A stretch of 64,000 nucleotides of DNA from positions 21,611 through 85,610 of the forward strand of contig JAPSLB010000012.1 of NCBI GenBank assembly GCA_031181145.1, written 5' to 3'. This document shows, in pieces, positions 28,943 through 39,100 of the stretch. A model generated the notes under the pieces. That model was not told the DNA's origin. It saw only the letters and a list, made by a program, of their open reading frames with translations, and did not search any database. This DNA is from Microvirga sp. (GTDB lineage: Bacteria > Pseudomonadota > Alphaproteobacteria > Rhizobiales > Beijerinckiaceae). The position numbers and the translations under genes are program-made. Each line of letters starts with the position of its first letter. Position 1 is the first letter of the stretch.

Positions 28943-30571
28943 TCAGAAGGACCAGTTCTCCTTGCGGAAATCCATTGCGAATGCCGGAGCCGCCTTCCAC
29001 TTCAGGGCAGATTTCACGCCGGTGAATACTGCATTCTGATGAATGACCTGATAGGCCGGGTCCTCGCGCTCGCAAATCTCGAGCATGCGAGCGAAGGCTT
29101 TCTTGCGGGCGGCACGGTCCGTGGACTTCTGGATGATGTCGGCCATCTTGTTGGCCTCTTCGTTGGTCCAGTCCTTCTTCTGCTGAACCTCGCCGTTCGG
29201 ACCGAACTGGACGACGATCGTAGCTACCGGGTCGTTGAAAGCTGCGCCTGCCGACCAGTCGCGCACGCCGCGCGGAGTGGAGGCGTCGTGGATCTGCCCC
29301 CAATTTTCCTTCATTTCGATTTCAACGTTCAGGCCGACCTGCTTCCACATCTCAACCATGATTTGCGCGTTGGACACTTGGTTGGTGTAGTAGTTGTTCA
29401 GAACCCTGAAGGGGACGGCGTCGCCCTTGTAGCCTGCCTGCCTCAGCAGATCTCCGGCCAGCTTCGGATCGTAGGCTGGCGCGTCCCAGCCGTTGATGAA
29501 CATGTCGCCGTAGAATTCGAACTGAAGCCCCTTCGGCACGCGGGTCTTGCCGGCCCACAGCGCCTCGACGATCGCTTGGCGATCGATGGCATGGGACATG
29601 GCGCGGCGCACCAGCGGGTTTTCCAGGACCGGATGGTACTTGTTGAAGGTCGAAATGCGGTGGTTCATGATCGGCGAACCCTGCACCTCGAAGCCGCTGG
29701 CTGCTTCCACGGCATCGATCTGATCCGGCGGCAGGTCGCAGGCGAAGTCATACTCGCCGGACAGGAGACCGTTCACGCGCGAGGACACCTCCGGCACTTC
29801 CACGAAGCGAATCTGCTGCAGTGGCGGGCGACCGCCCCAGTAATCGTCGTGGGCTTCCAGAACCAGCGAAACATCGGGCCTGTACTCGACTACCTTGTAG
29901 GGGCCGGTCGTGATGGGTTTGCGTGCCCATTCCGCATAGGATTTGGCCTCATCCCAGGCACGGCGGCTCGTGATCTGGCTGCCGAACGCGAACAGGCGGC
30001 CCTCTAGCGTCACGTCGGGCGATGCGTTGTGAAAGCGGACCGTGTACTTGTTGACTGCCTCAACGCCGCGCAGGGCGGGCCAAATGCGGCGGGCGACGCC
30101 GGGGATGGAAGCCGGAAGTTCCTTGTCGGTCTTAGGCTTGTAATTGTCCTCGTAGATGGTCTTGCCCCCGTCCGGCTGCGTATCGGCAAACATGCGCTCG
30201 GCCGAGAAGGAGAATACCACATCATCGGCGGTCATCTCGTCGCCGTTGTGGAACCGTACGCCTTCGCGCAGCTTGAGTTCGACAGTCTTGTCGTCGAGGC
30301 GCTTCCATTCGGTAGCAAGACCCGGAACCGGGCCCTGATTACCCATCCAGTTGCGCAGGATCAGGCCCTCCCACAGGTTCGGGAAGAACACACGCTCACC
30401 AACATTGGACTGCTCGTACCAAACGTCGAGGGTGTTGTTGATGGTGATCTTCTGCACTGCGATGGAAATTGAGGGGCGTGCGCTCTGCCCGATGGCGAAG
30501 CGGGGCAGGATCAGGGTCCCGCCGGTAGCACCGAGGAGACCAAGTGCCTGACGGCGGTTCATCTTCAGCAT
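28943..30571 (-). CDS. ABC transporter substrate-binding protein (SBP family 5), possibly AccA-like
   Basis: MNRRQALGLLGATGGTLILPRFAIGQSARPSISIAVQKITINNTLDVWYEQSNVGERVFFPNLWEGLI...LREGVRFHNGDEMTADDVVFSF; QFGPNGEVQ. Confidence 0.92.
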   Translation of the reverse strand: MLKMNRRQALGLLGATGGTLILPRFAIGQSARPSISIAVQKITINNTLDVWYEQSNVGERVFFPNLWEGLILRNWMGNQGPVPGLATEWKRLDDKTVELKLREGVRFHNGDEMTADDVVFSFSAERMFADTQPDGGKTIYEDNYKPKTDKELPASIPGVARRIWPALRGVEAVNKYTVRFHNASPDVTLEGRLFAFGSQITSRRAWDEAKSYAEWARKPITTGPYKVVEYRPDVSLVLEAHDDYWGGRPPLQQIRFVEVPEVSSRVNGLLSGEYDFACDLPPDQIDAVEAASGFEVQGSPIMNHRISTFNKYHPVLENPLVRRAMSHAIDRQAIVEALWAGKTRVPKGLQFEFYGDMFINGWDAPAYDPKLAGDLLRQAGYKGDAVPFRVLNNYYTNQVSNAQIMVEMWKQVGLNVEIEMKENWGQIHDASTPRGVRDWSAGAAFNDPVATIVVQFGPNGEVQQKKDWTNEEANKMADIIQKSTDRAARKKAFARMLEICEREDPAYQVIHQNAVFTGVKSALKWKAAPAFAMDFRKENWSF

Positions 30572-31011
30572 TCGAATTCTCCCTTGCCAAGCATCGTGGG
30601 CGAGCCGGTCGAACGTCCTGGACGTGTCTCAAGAAGCTGCTGGCGGCGCGGGAAGAACGCCGTCCAGGTGCAACGGCTTGCGTCATAGAGAAGGCATGCA
30701 AAGGTTGGATGATGGTTAGGTGAAGGTTCAGTGACGCTCGAGCCACTCTGGCGACAACTGAATGCTGTTACGCTCTTATATCGCTGGAGAGATATGAATT
30801 CAGCCTATGCGCCTGTCGTAGGATCAACGCATTACGGAAGCGCCTAACATTGGCAGCTCAGCTCTGGGTCAATCGGTAACGTTGAGCGGGCCAAACGAAG
30901 AGCCGCTGGTCGCCCGTTAAGCGGACTAAGCTCTTTGGTCCGAGAAGCGCCAGCGGCGGGCCTTCCGGCGCACGGGCGGTGAGCCAGTCTTGAGCGTCCC
31001 GTCCTTGGCAA

Positions 31012-31995
31012 TCAGGGTTCCAGCTCGCCCCGACTGAAACTGTTTCGGTAGGCCGCGGGTGTCGTCCCAAGCTTTTGCCGAAAATGATGCCGCATCGTGT
31101 CCGCCGACCCGAAGCCCGATGCCTCGGCAATCTGCTGAATCGGCTCGGACGTTGCTTCCAGAAGATCACGGGCCTTCGCGAGCCTTTCCGCCAACAGCCA
31201 CTTGCCCGGCGTGGTCCCGGTCGCTGCCTGAAACCGCCGCAGGAACGTTCGCGGGCTCATCCCCACGACCTGCGCCATGGCTTCGATCGTGTAATCGGAG
31301 TGAGCATCCTGGCGCAGGCGGTCCAGCAACGGAGCCAAGCGGGAGCTTTCATACGGAGCGGGCACTGGACGCTCGACGAACTGAGCCTGTCCGCCATCCC
31401 GGTGCGGCGGAACGACAAGCCGGCGGGCCACCTTGTTGGCCGCCTCGGTCCCGAAGTCGCGGCGTACAAGATGAAGGCACAGATCGATCCCGGCCGCGCT
31501 GCCGGCGGACGTGAGGACTGACCCCTCATCGATGTACAAGACATCAGGCTCAACTCTAATAGCCGGAAACCGTGCCGACAGGGCCTCGGCGTAGCGCCAG
31601 TGGGTGGTGGCCCGCTTGCCGTCCAGAAGATCGGCCGCCGCCAGAACGAAGACTCCCGAGCAGATGGACAGGATCCGGGCGCCTGCCGCATGGGCCTGCC
31701 TCAAGGCGGTACTGAGACTGTCCGGGACGGGCGTATCAATGCCGCGCCAGCCCGGGACAATGATGGTCCCGGCGGTCTTGAGGAGGCCGAGATCGCCGTC
31801 CGCCAGGATGCGCACGCCGCCGATGCCACGTAGCTCACCCGCATCCGCAGCGCAGACGGCAAACTCGTACCAATCCGGCCCCATCTCGGGGCGCGGCAAG
31901 CCGAAGACCTCGACGGCGACACCAAACTCGAACGTGCACAGGCCGTCATAGGCAATGGCGACGACGCGCCGGTTCAAAAGTGTGCGGGAAGTCAT
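31012..31995 (-). CDS. GlxA-family regulator (DJ-1/PfpI-like domain + AraC HTH)
   Basis: MTSRTLLNRRVVAIAYDGLCTFEFGVAVEVFGLPRPEMGPDWYEFAVCA; ILSICSGVFVLAAADLLDGKRATTHW; MSPRTFLRRFQAATGTTPGKWLLAERLAKARDLLE. Confidence 0.94.
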   Translation of the reverse strand: MTSRTLLNRRVVAIAYDGLCTFEFGVAVEVFGLPRPEMGPDWYEFAVCAADAGELRGIGGVRILADGDLGLLKTAGTIIVPGWRGIDTPVPDSLSTALRQAHAAGARILSICSGVFVLAAADLLDGKRATTHWRYAEALSARFPAIRVEPDVLYIDEGSVLTSAGSAAGIDLCLHLVRRDFGTEAANKVARRLVVPPHRDGGQAQFVERPVPAPYESSRLAPLLDRLRQDAHSDYTIEAMAQVVGMSPRTFLRRFQAATGTTPGKWLLAERLAKARDLLEATSEPIQQIAEASGFGSADTMRHHFRQKLGTTPAAYRNSFSRGELEP

Positions 31996-32019
31996 TTTTG
32001 GCATGATCCTCCGGATACA

Positions 32020-32033
32020 TGGCAAGAATGCCA
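32020..32033. promoter_or_regulatory. Small inverted repeat upstream of the GlxA-family gene
   Basis: TGGCA-AGAA-TGCCA in the 97-bp divergent intergenic region. Confidence 0.35.
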
Positions 32034-32091
32034 ACTACAAGGCCAAGCGGTGCTGAAGCATGATGGCCTCGTTGCCCGCCAGGAGGACACC

Positions 32092-32517
32092 ATGAGCCTT
32101 GTCACTGCTACCCCTGCTGCTCCATCCGAGATCGCCATCGAACACCTCTCACGCCGGCTGTCGGTCGAGACAGACTGCGCCGACGTTGCGGCTGCCATGG
32201 AGTCGGGCGAGATGGATTTCGTGCTTCTCCACGTCGTCGGATCGAGCACAGCTTATGAGAAGCGGCACGTCCCGGGCGCCCTGCATCTCCCGCACCGGCA
32301 GATCACGTGCGAGCGCATGACGGAGTGGCCAAAAGACACCCTATTCGTGGTCTACTGCGCCGGCCCGCACTGCAATGGCGCCGACCAGGCAGCCCTGAAG
32401 CTGGCGCGGCTTGGCAGGCCAGTGAAGGTTATGATCGGCGGCATCACAGGCTGGGCCGATGAAGGTCTTCCCTTCGCGTCGGGGTCGGAGCCAGGAACCC
32501 TCGGCATGGCAACATGA
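32092..32517 (+). CDS. Rhodanese-like domain protein
   Basis: FVLLHVVGSSTAYEKRHVPGALHLPHRQIT...LFVVYCAGPHCNGADQAALKLARLGRPVKVMIGGITGWADEGLPF. Confidence 0.92.
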   Translation: MSLVTATPAAPSEIAIEHLSRRLSVETDCADVAAAMESGEMDFVLLHVVGSSTAYEKRHVPGALHLPHRQITCERMTEWPKDTLFVVYCAGPHCNGADQAALKLARLGRPVKVMIGGITGWADEGLPFASGSEPGTLGMAT

Positions 32518-32735
32518 CCATGGCGAAAGGGCAAAGCGGCACGAAGGTCCGTAGAGGATCACGCGCTGACGATCCCCTGCCCTTCGGGAAGGTCCGGTGC
32601 TCCTTGCCTTTAGCGGACATTCAGTTGACGTCCGAATAGGTCATGCGTGGACGGCTCCCTGTTGGCGAGGGATTTGTTTGACGCTTCTGCTAGGCTGGTC
32701 GGTGCGGCCATGTGTTCGACCTGTTGCTGCGGTGC

Positions 32736-33362
32736 TCATGACCGCTGGCCATAATGCCCTTCGCGAAGGGGTCTCGACCAAATCCTCGTATTCCAAGATG
32801 CTCTGGGCCCGCTTCCCGGCGCGGCCGGATCCCGCATTAGTGTCCCTACGCCCTTCCCAACCTCATCACCGAACTCCCTCAGCGATGATTCTGCCACCTG
32901 CACGGCAGGCTCACGATAGCGCTCGCCCTTGGCCATGAACGCCCACACCATGCGAGCCACCTTGTTGGCCAGAGCCACCGCCGCCACTTTGGTGGCCCGC
33001 CGTGCCAGCAACTGCACGAGCCACGGTCGCCGGGTACCATGCCGCTGGGCATAGCGGATCACCGCCTCGCAGATCGCCTCGGCATCGGTCATGTCGTTCT
33101 TCTGCCGCTTCATGTAAGGTTTGACGTTGGCGGGTGGCATGAGCTTCACCTGGTGGCTCAGGCTCTGGAGTTCGCGCGACCCGTGACGAGCCGAGGCACA
33201 GGCCCCGATGCCGATCAGACAGGATGGCAGGCTGGCAAAGAACTTCAGCACCTGCCCTCGCCTGACCTGGCGCCGGGTTAGCACCTCGCCCGTGGCGCTG
33301 ATGCCGTGCGCCTGGAAGACGGACTTGGCGATATCCAAACCATTGATGGTGACCGGGCTCAT
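32736..33362 (-). mobile_element. IS110-family transposase, internally deleted
   Basis: VTINGLDIAKSVFQAHGISATGEVLTRRQVRRGQVLKFFASLP...VKLMPPANVKPYMKRQKNDMTDAEAICEAVIRY then directly RRPWLVQLLARRATKVAAVALANKVARMVWAFMAKGERY; central region missing. Confidence 0.88.
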
Positions 33363-33507
33363 GGGCTGCTCCTGTGTCGCTGGCTGCTGACAACAGCCAT
33401 GCTACCTCACCGCTCGGTGGGAGCCGTCCAAAGTATCATTTCAAGACCTTTGGGAGTTCGCCGCGTCCTAGCCTAAAGCGGCATTCGGTAGCAAAGACTG
33501 CCAAATG

Positions 33508-33790
33508 CTAGGCAATTGACGAACCGGGAAAGGTCTTGGTCTCCTCCAAAGCTGCTCTTGCCGCGCTCTCCAGAGCGCACACGGCAAGAAGGTATGGACC
33601 CGGCCCATGGCCGATCCGAGATACGCCCAACTCGGCAAGTCTTGCGGCGGGAGGGGGCTTTCGCCTGCCATGATGTTCACCGGGAGCGGCGAGCCTTTCA
33701 TCCAGCGAGCAATAAGCCTCTCGTCGACCAGGCCGGCACGAACAAGCCGTCGGCACCCGCGCCGACAGTGCAGGGCCGCCCTCCCCGGCC
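33508..33790 (-). pseudogene. Isocitrate lyase/PEP mutase family C-terminal remnant, frameshifted
   Basis: WMKGSPLPVNIMAGE in one frame, RLAELGVSRIGHGPGPYLLAVCALESAARAAL in another. Confidence 0.6.
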
Positions 33791-34596
33791 TAGGGAACCA
33801 GGACGACCTTACCGACCGTCCCGCGGCTCTCCAGAGCGCGATGTGCATCAGCAACCTGTTCAAGCGGATAGCGCCCTCCCTGCGTCACCGTCAGCCTGCC
33901 ATTGGCAGCTTGGCCGAGCAGCCAGGCGAGATCCGTCTTCAGTTTGTCGGGTGTCAGCAAGGGCAGCAGGGCAAAGCCCTTCAAGGACTGGTTCCGGGCG
34001 AACAGCTTCTCCATCGCAGCGTGATCGAGACTGAAGCGACCAAGTGCGCCGAAGACCAGCTCTCCGCCCGGAGCCAAGGCGTCGAGGCAGGCCTTCGTGA
34101 AGGTGCCGCCGATGAACTCGTAGATGATGTCGGCCCCGCTGCCGCCGGTCGCCCCGCGGACACGCTCCACCTAGTCCGAACTGCTGTAGTTGATAGCGAT
34201 GTCGGCTCCGAGCGACAGCGCCAGCTTGCGCTTCTCGTCCGAACCCGCGGCCGCGATCACGAGCCTTGCGCCACTGTCGCGGGCAAGCTGCACCAGCAGC
34301 GATCCGACACCACCGGCCGCCGCATTGACCAGCACGGACCTGTCCTTCGGCGGGCTATGCCGGACGAGATGTAGGGCTGTCAGTCCCTGCACCATGAGGG
34401 CGGTGGCATCCTTGAACGATACTCCGTCGGGCACGGCAACAACGGAAGTCGCGTCAGCGACCACATAATCCGCGTAGCCACCACTGCGGCCGATGGCAAA
34501 CAACGGCACGGCAACACGGAGGACTTCAGGACCGCCGAAGCGGCTCAGTTGGACGCCTCTCATTGATGGCCTCACGCTTGTTGCCGGCGAGATCAT
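33790..34596 (-). pseudogene. Quinone oxidoreductase/zinc-type alcohol dehydrogenase family, internal deletion and in-frame stop
   Basis: MRGVQLSRFGGPEVLRVAVPLFAIGRSGGYADYVVADATSVVAVPDGVSFKDATALMVQGLTALHLV...INYSSSD(TAG)VERVRGATGGSGADIIYEFIGG...GKVVLVP; residues normally between the N-terminal strand and GxYADY are missing. Confidence 0.85.
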
Positions 34597-34659
34597 TTGC
34601 CTATAGTCCGACGATCGGCTCTACACACTCTTTCGTGCCATACTGACCGGGAGGTAACC

Positions 34660-35115
34660 ATGGCGGACATGATGAAGAGGCTGCCGGCACTCCCGGCCGA
34701 ACGGGCACTGAAGGTGATCTCTGGGCGCTGGAAGGCGATCCTCCTCTACCATCTGTTCGATGGCCCGAAGCGGCTCTCGGAGTTGAAGCGGCTGGTTCCG
34801 GATGTGAGCCAGAAGGTGCTGATCCAGCAGCTCCGCGAACTGGAGGAGCACGGCCTCGTCCACCGTGAGGTCTTCCGTCAGGTGCCGCCCCGGGTCGACT
34901 ATTCGGCAACCGCTCTCGGTCTGAGCCTCGAGCCCGTCTTGCGGGCCTTGTGCGAGTGGGGACAGCGGCACGCCGCGGAGTTGAACGAACTCGATCGCCT
35001 CGCCGCATGCGCAGTCAGGCCCACAGGCTTGAGGACGCCCCAGCACGCTGCCAGCCAGGAGAACCTCCCTTCATTCGATGGCAAGGATCGCGGAAACGGC
35101 CTCTCACCCCATTGA
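34660..35115 (+). CDS. HxlR-family (winged HTH) transcriptional regulator
   Basis: ALKVISGRWKAILLYHLFDGPKRLSELKRLVPDVSQKVLIQQLRELEEHGLVHREVFRQVPPRVDYSATALGLSLEPVL. Confidence 0.93.
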   Translation: MADMMKRLPALPAERALKVISGRWKAILLYHLFDGPKRLSELKRLVPDVSQKVLIQQLRELEEHGLVHREVFRQVPPRVDYSATALGLSLEPVLRALCEWGQRHAAELNELDRLAACAVRPTGLRTPQHAASQENLPSFDGKDRGNGLSPH

Positions 35116-35353
35116 AGTCAACTCGTCAGGATCGCCAAAAAGGCGTTGGGCCTGGACGATCGCAGATATGTTCAACAAGGTGGCCTCGAGGGATTGAACG
35201 CATCGCGGCGGCCTTCCCGAAGAGTGACGAGAACAATTGCCGAGAAGGTTAGGCCAACCTTGGCCGGGTCGATGCAGCGCGTGGTCAGGGCCGGACATAT
35301 GTGCGGCCTCCGATGCGGATCACAGGCCGCGGGCCCGGATGGGCGTTCGCGGA

Positions 35354-35700
35354 TCAGGTCCCAATCAGAGCCGCCTTACTGGCCAGCGCACCCGTACCGG
35401 CAGCGGCGGCATCGGTCTTCTGGCGCTTGACGCAAGGCTTCACGTCAGCCGGCGGGATCAGCCGAACCTGATGACCAGACCCGGAAATCTCACGCGCCCG
35501 GTGATGAGAATTGCCGCAGGCCTCCATCGCCACCGTGCAGGGCGGTTGGCCGGCATGGAACGCGAGCACCTGGTGCCGCCGCAGCTTCCGGCGGAACAGG
35601 ACCGCTCCGGACGCAGCGGCGCCGTGAACCTGGAACACGTTCTGCGCCAGCCTCGCCCATGGACGCCTCCCTCGAGTGGCGCTCAACACCTCCCCCGCGG
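35354..35700 (-). mobile_element. IS110-family transposase N-terminal remnant
   Basis: NVFQVHGAAASGAVLFRRKLRRHQVLAFHAGQPPCTVAMEACGNSHHRAREISGSGHQVRLIPPADVKPCVKRQKTD. Confidence 0.75.
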
Positions 35701-35862
35701 CACTCGAAGGCCGTTGCGGCGCGTCCACCCCATGAGAACCATCCGCTTCCCCACTTCCGCCATCTCTGATGTGAAGTATGGGATTGTGGGATGCTTCGCG
35801 GTTGAAGAGAAGCGTCATCAAGGCCAACAGCCGCAAAGCCAAGGAAAGCTGGAGCCGAGCCC

Positions 35863-36801
35863 ATGTATGCCCTACCGACCACTCCCTTGGACTTCCTTGA
35901 CGCGGACCGACCCACCTCTTGGGACTTCTTCAACAACACCTGTCGCCAGAATTTGATCGAAGAAACCGGGCTCACCCTGTTGGATTTCTTCCACGCCGCC
36001 CAATGGACCTACTCGCACCTCACCGAGGCGCCGCCGCAGCCCTTCACCCTGATCGACGAAGCGTTCGATCGGGATGCAGGCTTTTATGGAGCCGCATTGA
36101 GAGTGGACGCCCCCGATGGCACAGACCAGATCGTCATCGCCTTCGAGGGCACGGACCCCTCCAGCCAGACCTTGAGAACAGACCCGGTCTTCCTGGCAGG
36201 CCAACTCGATGCTGATGCTCAGATCTACCTGGGCCAAATTCCCGAAGCATTCACGGACGCTTTTAACTTTACCCAAGAGGTTCTGGAGGCTGCCGAGGTG
36301 CTTGGCATTCCAAAGGAGAACATTTACGTGACAGGCCATTCGCTCGGAGGGGCTGAGGCCGGGTATGTGGCGGCGCAGCTTGACCTGGGAGGCGCAACTT
36401 TCGGAGCTCCTGGTATTTCTGCTTCCGTCATTCCGGAAGGCGGCACACCGGGTCTCGTCAATTACGTGGTGTACGGCGATCCTGTTGGGAACTACGCGGG
36501 CGAGCCGCCGAACCGATTGAGCAATATTCTCTACAGCGACGATATTCTCCACTTCGGCGAAGTTCAGTATATCGGCTCGCCGGCCGGCGGCCTGCAACTG
36601 GATACTGCCAACGCTCTGCTTGCCCCGAACAGAACCGACACCGAGGAGCTGGCGGGCCTCGGCTTGCTGGCAGATGCCGTGAAGTACCACCTGATCACGT
36701 CCTACGAGGACGCATTGCAGCCTGATGTGGACGCTCAAGCGATGGTCGGGAGCTTGCTGGCAAACCTGGACGTCAGCCCGGTGCCTGACCTGTGGGTCTG
36801 A
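35863..36801 (+). CDS. Lipase-like alpha/beta hydrolase (GHSLGG motif)
   Basis: NIYVTGHSLGGAEAGYVAAQLDLGGATFGAPGISASVIPEGG; DQIVIAFEGTDP. Confidence 0.75.
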   Translation: MYALPTTPLDFLDADRPTSWDFFNNTCRQNLIEETGLTLLDFFHAAQWTYSHLTEAPPQPFTLIDEAFDRDAGFYGAALRVDAPDGTDQIVIAFEGTDPSSQTLRTDPVFLAGQLDADAQIYLGQIPEAFTDAFNFTQEVLEAAEVLGIPKENIYVTGHSLGGAEAGYVAAQLDLGGATFGAPGISASVIPEGGTPGLVNYVVYGDPVGNYAGEPPNRLSNILYSDDILHFGEVQYIGSPAGGLQLDTANALLAPNRTDTEELAGLGLLADAVKYHLITSYEDALQPDVDAQAMVGSLLANLDVSPVPDLWV

Positions 36802-36990
36802 CCAACCTCTATGATGCGACGTGGCTGTGGTCGGAGATGCGGCCGGATCTGCTCATGCGTTTCGACCCGAACACGGAGTCCTTCCAGAATTGGCCTATTC
36901 CCTCAGGTGGGATTCACGCCGGCATTGTTCGCCACATGCGACCGACGCGGGGCGGCCATCTTCTCATCCATCAGAGCAGTACGAATAGAA
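36800..36990 (+). pseudogene. Virginiamycin B lyase-like (Vgb/SMP-30-type propeller) C-terminal fragment
   Basis: LWSEMRPDLLMRFDPNTESFQNWPIPSGGIHAGIVRHMRPTRGGHLLIHQSSTNRILLV. Confidence 0.5.
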
Positions 36991-37348
36991 TTCTCCTCGT
37001 TACGTCTCTGAATGCGGCCGCGACCCGTTGTTACGCGCAAGTCGGGGAACTGCCCCTGCGCAAGCCTCCTCCCGGCCGGCTGCCCGCGGGGCGCTTGTGC
37101 TCGCACCACCACCGGCGCGATAGAACTCCTTGCAATGACAGGTCCGGAATAGGGAGCGCCAACGCCACAGCGCATCTCGAGCCGATCCGTTTGGACGCCA
37201 ATCTTTCGAAGGTCGCCTTTGGGTTATTCTCTGCTGATCTCCTGACCGCCGCGAACGTCGGCTTTGGCCGAGTCAACCGCCTTCGGCCAGACGTCTCAGA
37301 TGTGCCATAGGTGGGCATTACCCGCCAGCCAATATTGGTGAGTGAGAG

Positions 37349-38161
37349 CTATCGCAGGAAAAGGTCCCTAGCCTCTTTTGGTGTCGCGACGCCCAGCCCT
37401 AGAGATCTGGCAGCATCCGCAACGCCGCGAACCAGAGCGGCATTGTCCGGAGCCAAACTCCCGTCCGGCAGATGAAGGTTGTTTTCGAACCCGACCCGAA
37501 CATGGCCGCCGAGGCAGGCTGCAGTGACGGCGCAAGCCGCTTCGCGACGGCCGAACGCACATAGTGACCAAGGCAGATCAAGGTTCCAGGCGTTCAGGAA
37601 TGACAGCAGATCATTCGGCGATGACTGCTGCCCCTGCGCATAGCGTCCGAGAACGAACAAGACACTTGCCCTGGTGCGGGGAATGACCGCACGATCCAGC
37701 AGATCCCCGAACCGCCGCACGTCACCCTCATCATAGAGAATGTGCTGAACGAACGCTCCGCGATCAGCCTGCTCCTTTAGGAACCGGGTGGCCACTGTCT
37801 CGGATGCCGCGTCGGGAATGAGTTCGCGCACTGCGACAGAGAAGGCTTCGGGCTGAAGCCCTTGCATCGCTGCGATCTGCTGGGCGGGCGTGTAGAGGCC
37901 GACGGCCTCGGTAGTGACCTGAACGATCAGATCGGAACCGGCTTCCTGCCGAACTGCTGCAATGGCAGCCCGATACAGGTCGGGGTCGAGCGAGTGCCGC
38001 CCTTCCGCATCACGGACATGCAGATGGATCATGGCAGCCCCTGCCTCCTGGCAGCGGGCCGCGTCAAGGCCGATCTCCTCCGGCGTGAGCGGAACGGCAG
38101 GATGGTCGGCCTTTCCACGGCGCGCGCCATTGGGAGCGACCGTGATGATCAGAGGGTTCAT
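37349..38161 (-). CDS. BKACE (beta-keto acid cleavage enzyme, DUF849) family protein
   Basis: MNPLIITVAPNGARRGKADHPAVPLTPEEIGLDAARCQEAGAAMIHLHVRDAEGRHSLDPDLYRAAIAAVR; GGHVRVGFENNLHLPDG. Confidence 0.94.
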   Translation of the reverse strand: MNPLIITVAPNGARRGKADHPAVPLTPEEIGLDAARCQEAGAAMIHLHVRDAEGRHSLDPDLYRAAIAAVRQEAGSDLIVQVTTEAVGLYTPAQQIAAMQGLQPEAFSVAVRELIPDAASETVATRFLKEQADRGAFVQHILYDEGDVRRFGDLLDRAVIPRTRASVLFVLGRYAQGQQSSPNDLLSFLNAWNLDLPWSLCAFGRREAACAVTAACLGGHVRVGFENNLHLPDGSLAPDNAALVRGVADAARSLGLGVATPKEARDLFLR

Positions 38162-39084
38162 TATGGCTCCCCAGCGACCTCTGTCCGCGACTTGAGGATG
38201 TGAAGAAGAGCTCTGTCCCTTCGCTCCTCTAACTCCTGAATTGTGCGGTCTCCAGCTTCTTCAGCAACGCCTTCCACGATCCGCTTCTGCACCTCCGGGC
38301 CCAACGTCGGGTTTCCGAGAGAGGCCCAGCGTCTGACTTGACTCGGTCCCAGATGAGCGAGGTAGTGCTCAATGCCACCCGGGCCGCCGCCGAGATGATA
38401 GGTCATGTGCGCCCCCATCACGGCCCAGCGCAGACCTGGGCCGTTGCAGAGGGCAGCGTCGATATCAGCAACGCTCGCCACACCCTGTTCCACAAGGTAG
38501 ACCGCCTCTCGATAGAGGGCGGACGAGAGCCGGTTCGCGATGTGGCCCGGCATCTCACGATTAAGGATAACGGGTCGGCGCCCGAGTGTCCGATAAAACC
38601 TGGCGGCTTGCTGAACGATGCCTCCGTCCTCTCCAACAATTTCAACAAGCGGGACAAGGTGCGGCGGATTGAAAGGATGGGCCAGAATGTGGCGCCTTTT
38701 GTGGTGGCACTCCCCAATCAGGCGACTGCGCAGAAGGGACGAGGTACTGCCGGCAACGATGACCTCGGGTGGTACTAACCGGTCGATTTCGGCAAGCAGG
38801 CGGCGCTTCAGTTCTTCGGACTCCGGTGCATTTTCCTGAACGAACTCTACCCCATCCAGGGCAGTGGCCAGATCAGTGGAGAAACTGACGGCGCCGCGTC
38901 CAGTCCACCCGAGTTCTGCTAGTTGCGGCAGCGCTCGGCCCAGGAACTGCTGCAATCTCTCCTCGGCATCCGCAGACGGGTCCGTCGCACGAACATCAAG
39001 CCCATGGGCGATGAACAGCGCCGCCCAACTGGCGCCAACCGTGCCGCACCCGACGACGCCGACGGTCCGTGGCTTGACTATCAT
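38161..39084 (-). CDS. 3-hydroxyacyl-CoA dehydrogenase / L-carnitine dehydrogenase-like protein
   Basis: VGVVGCGTVGASWAALFIAHGLDVRATDPSADAEERL; PHLVPLVEIVGEDGG; MPGHIANRLSSALYREAVYLVEQGVASVADIDAAL. Confidence 0.92.
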   Translation of the reverse strand: MIVKPRTVGVVGCGTVGASWAALFIAHGLDVRATDPSADAEERLQQFLGRALPQLAELGWTGRGAVSFSTDLATALDGVEFVQENAPESEELKRRLLAEIDRLVPPEVIVAGSTSSLLRSRLIGECHHKRRHILAHPFNPPHLVPLVEIVGEDGGIVQQAARFYRTLGRRPVILNREMPGHIANRLSSALYREAVYLVEQGVASVADIDAALCNGPGLRWAVMGAHMTYHLGGGPGGIEHYLAHLGPSQVRRWASLGNPTLGPEVQKRIVEGVAEEAGDRTIQELEERRDRALLHILKSRTEVAGEP

Positions 39085-39100
39085 CTTAATCTCCTCATCG

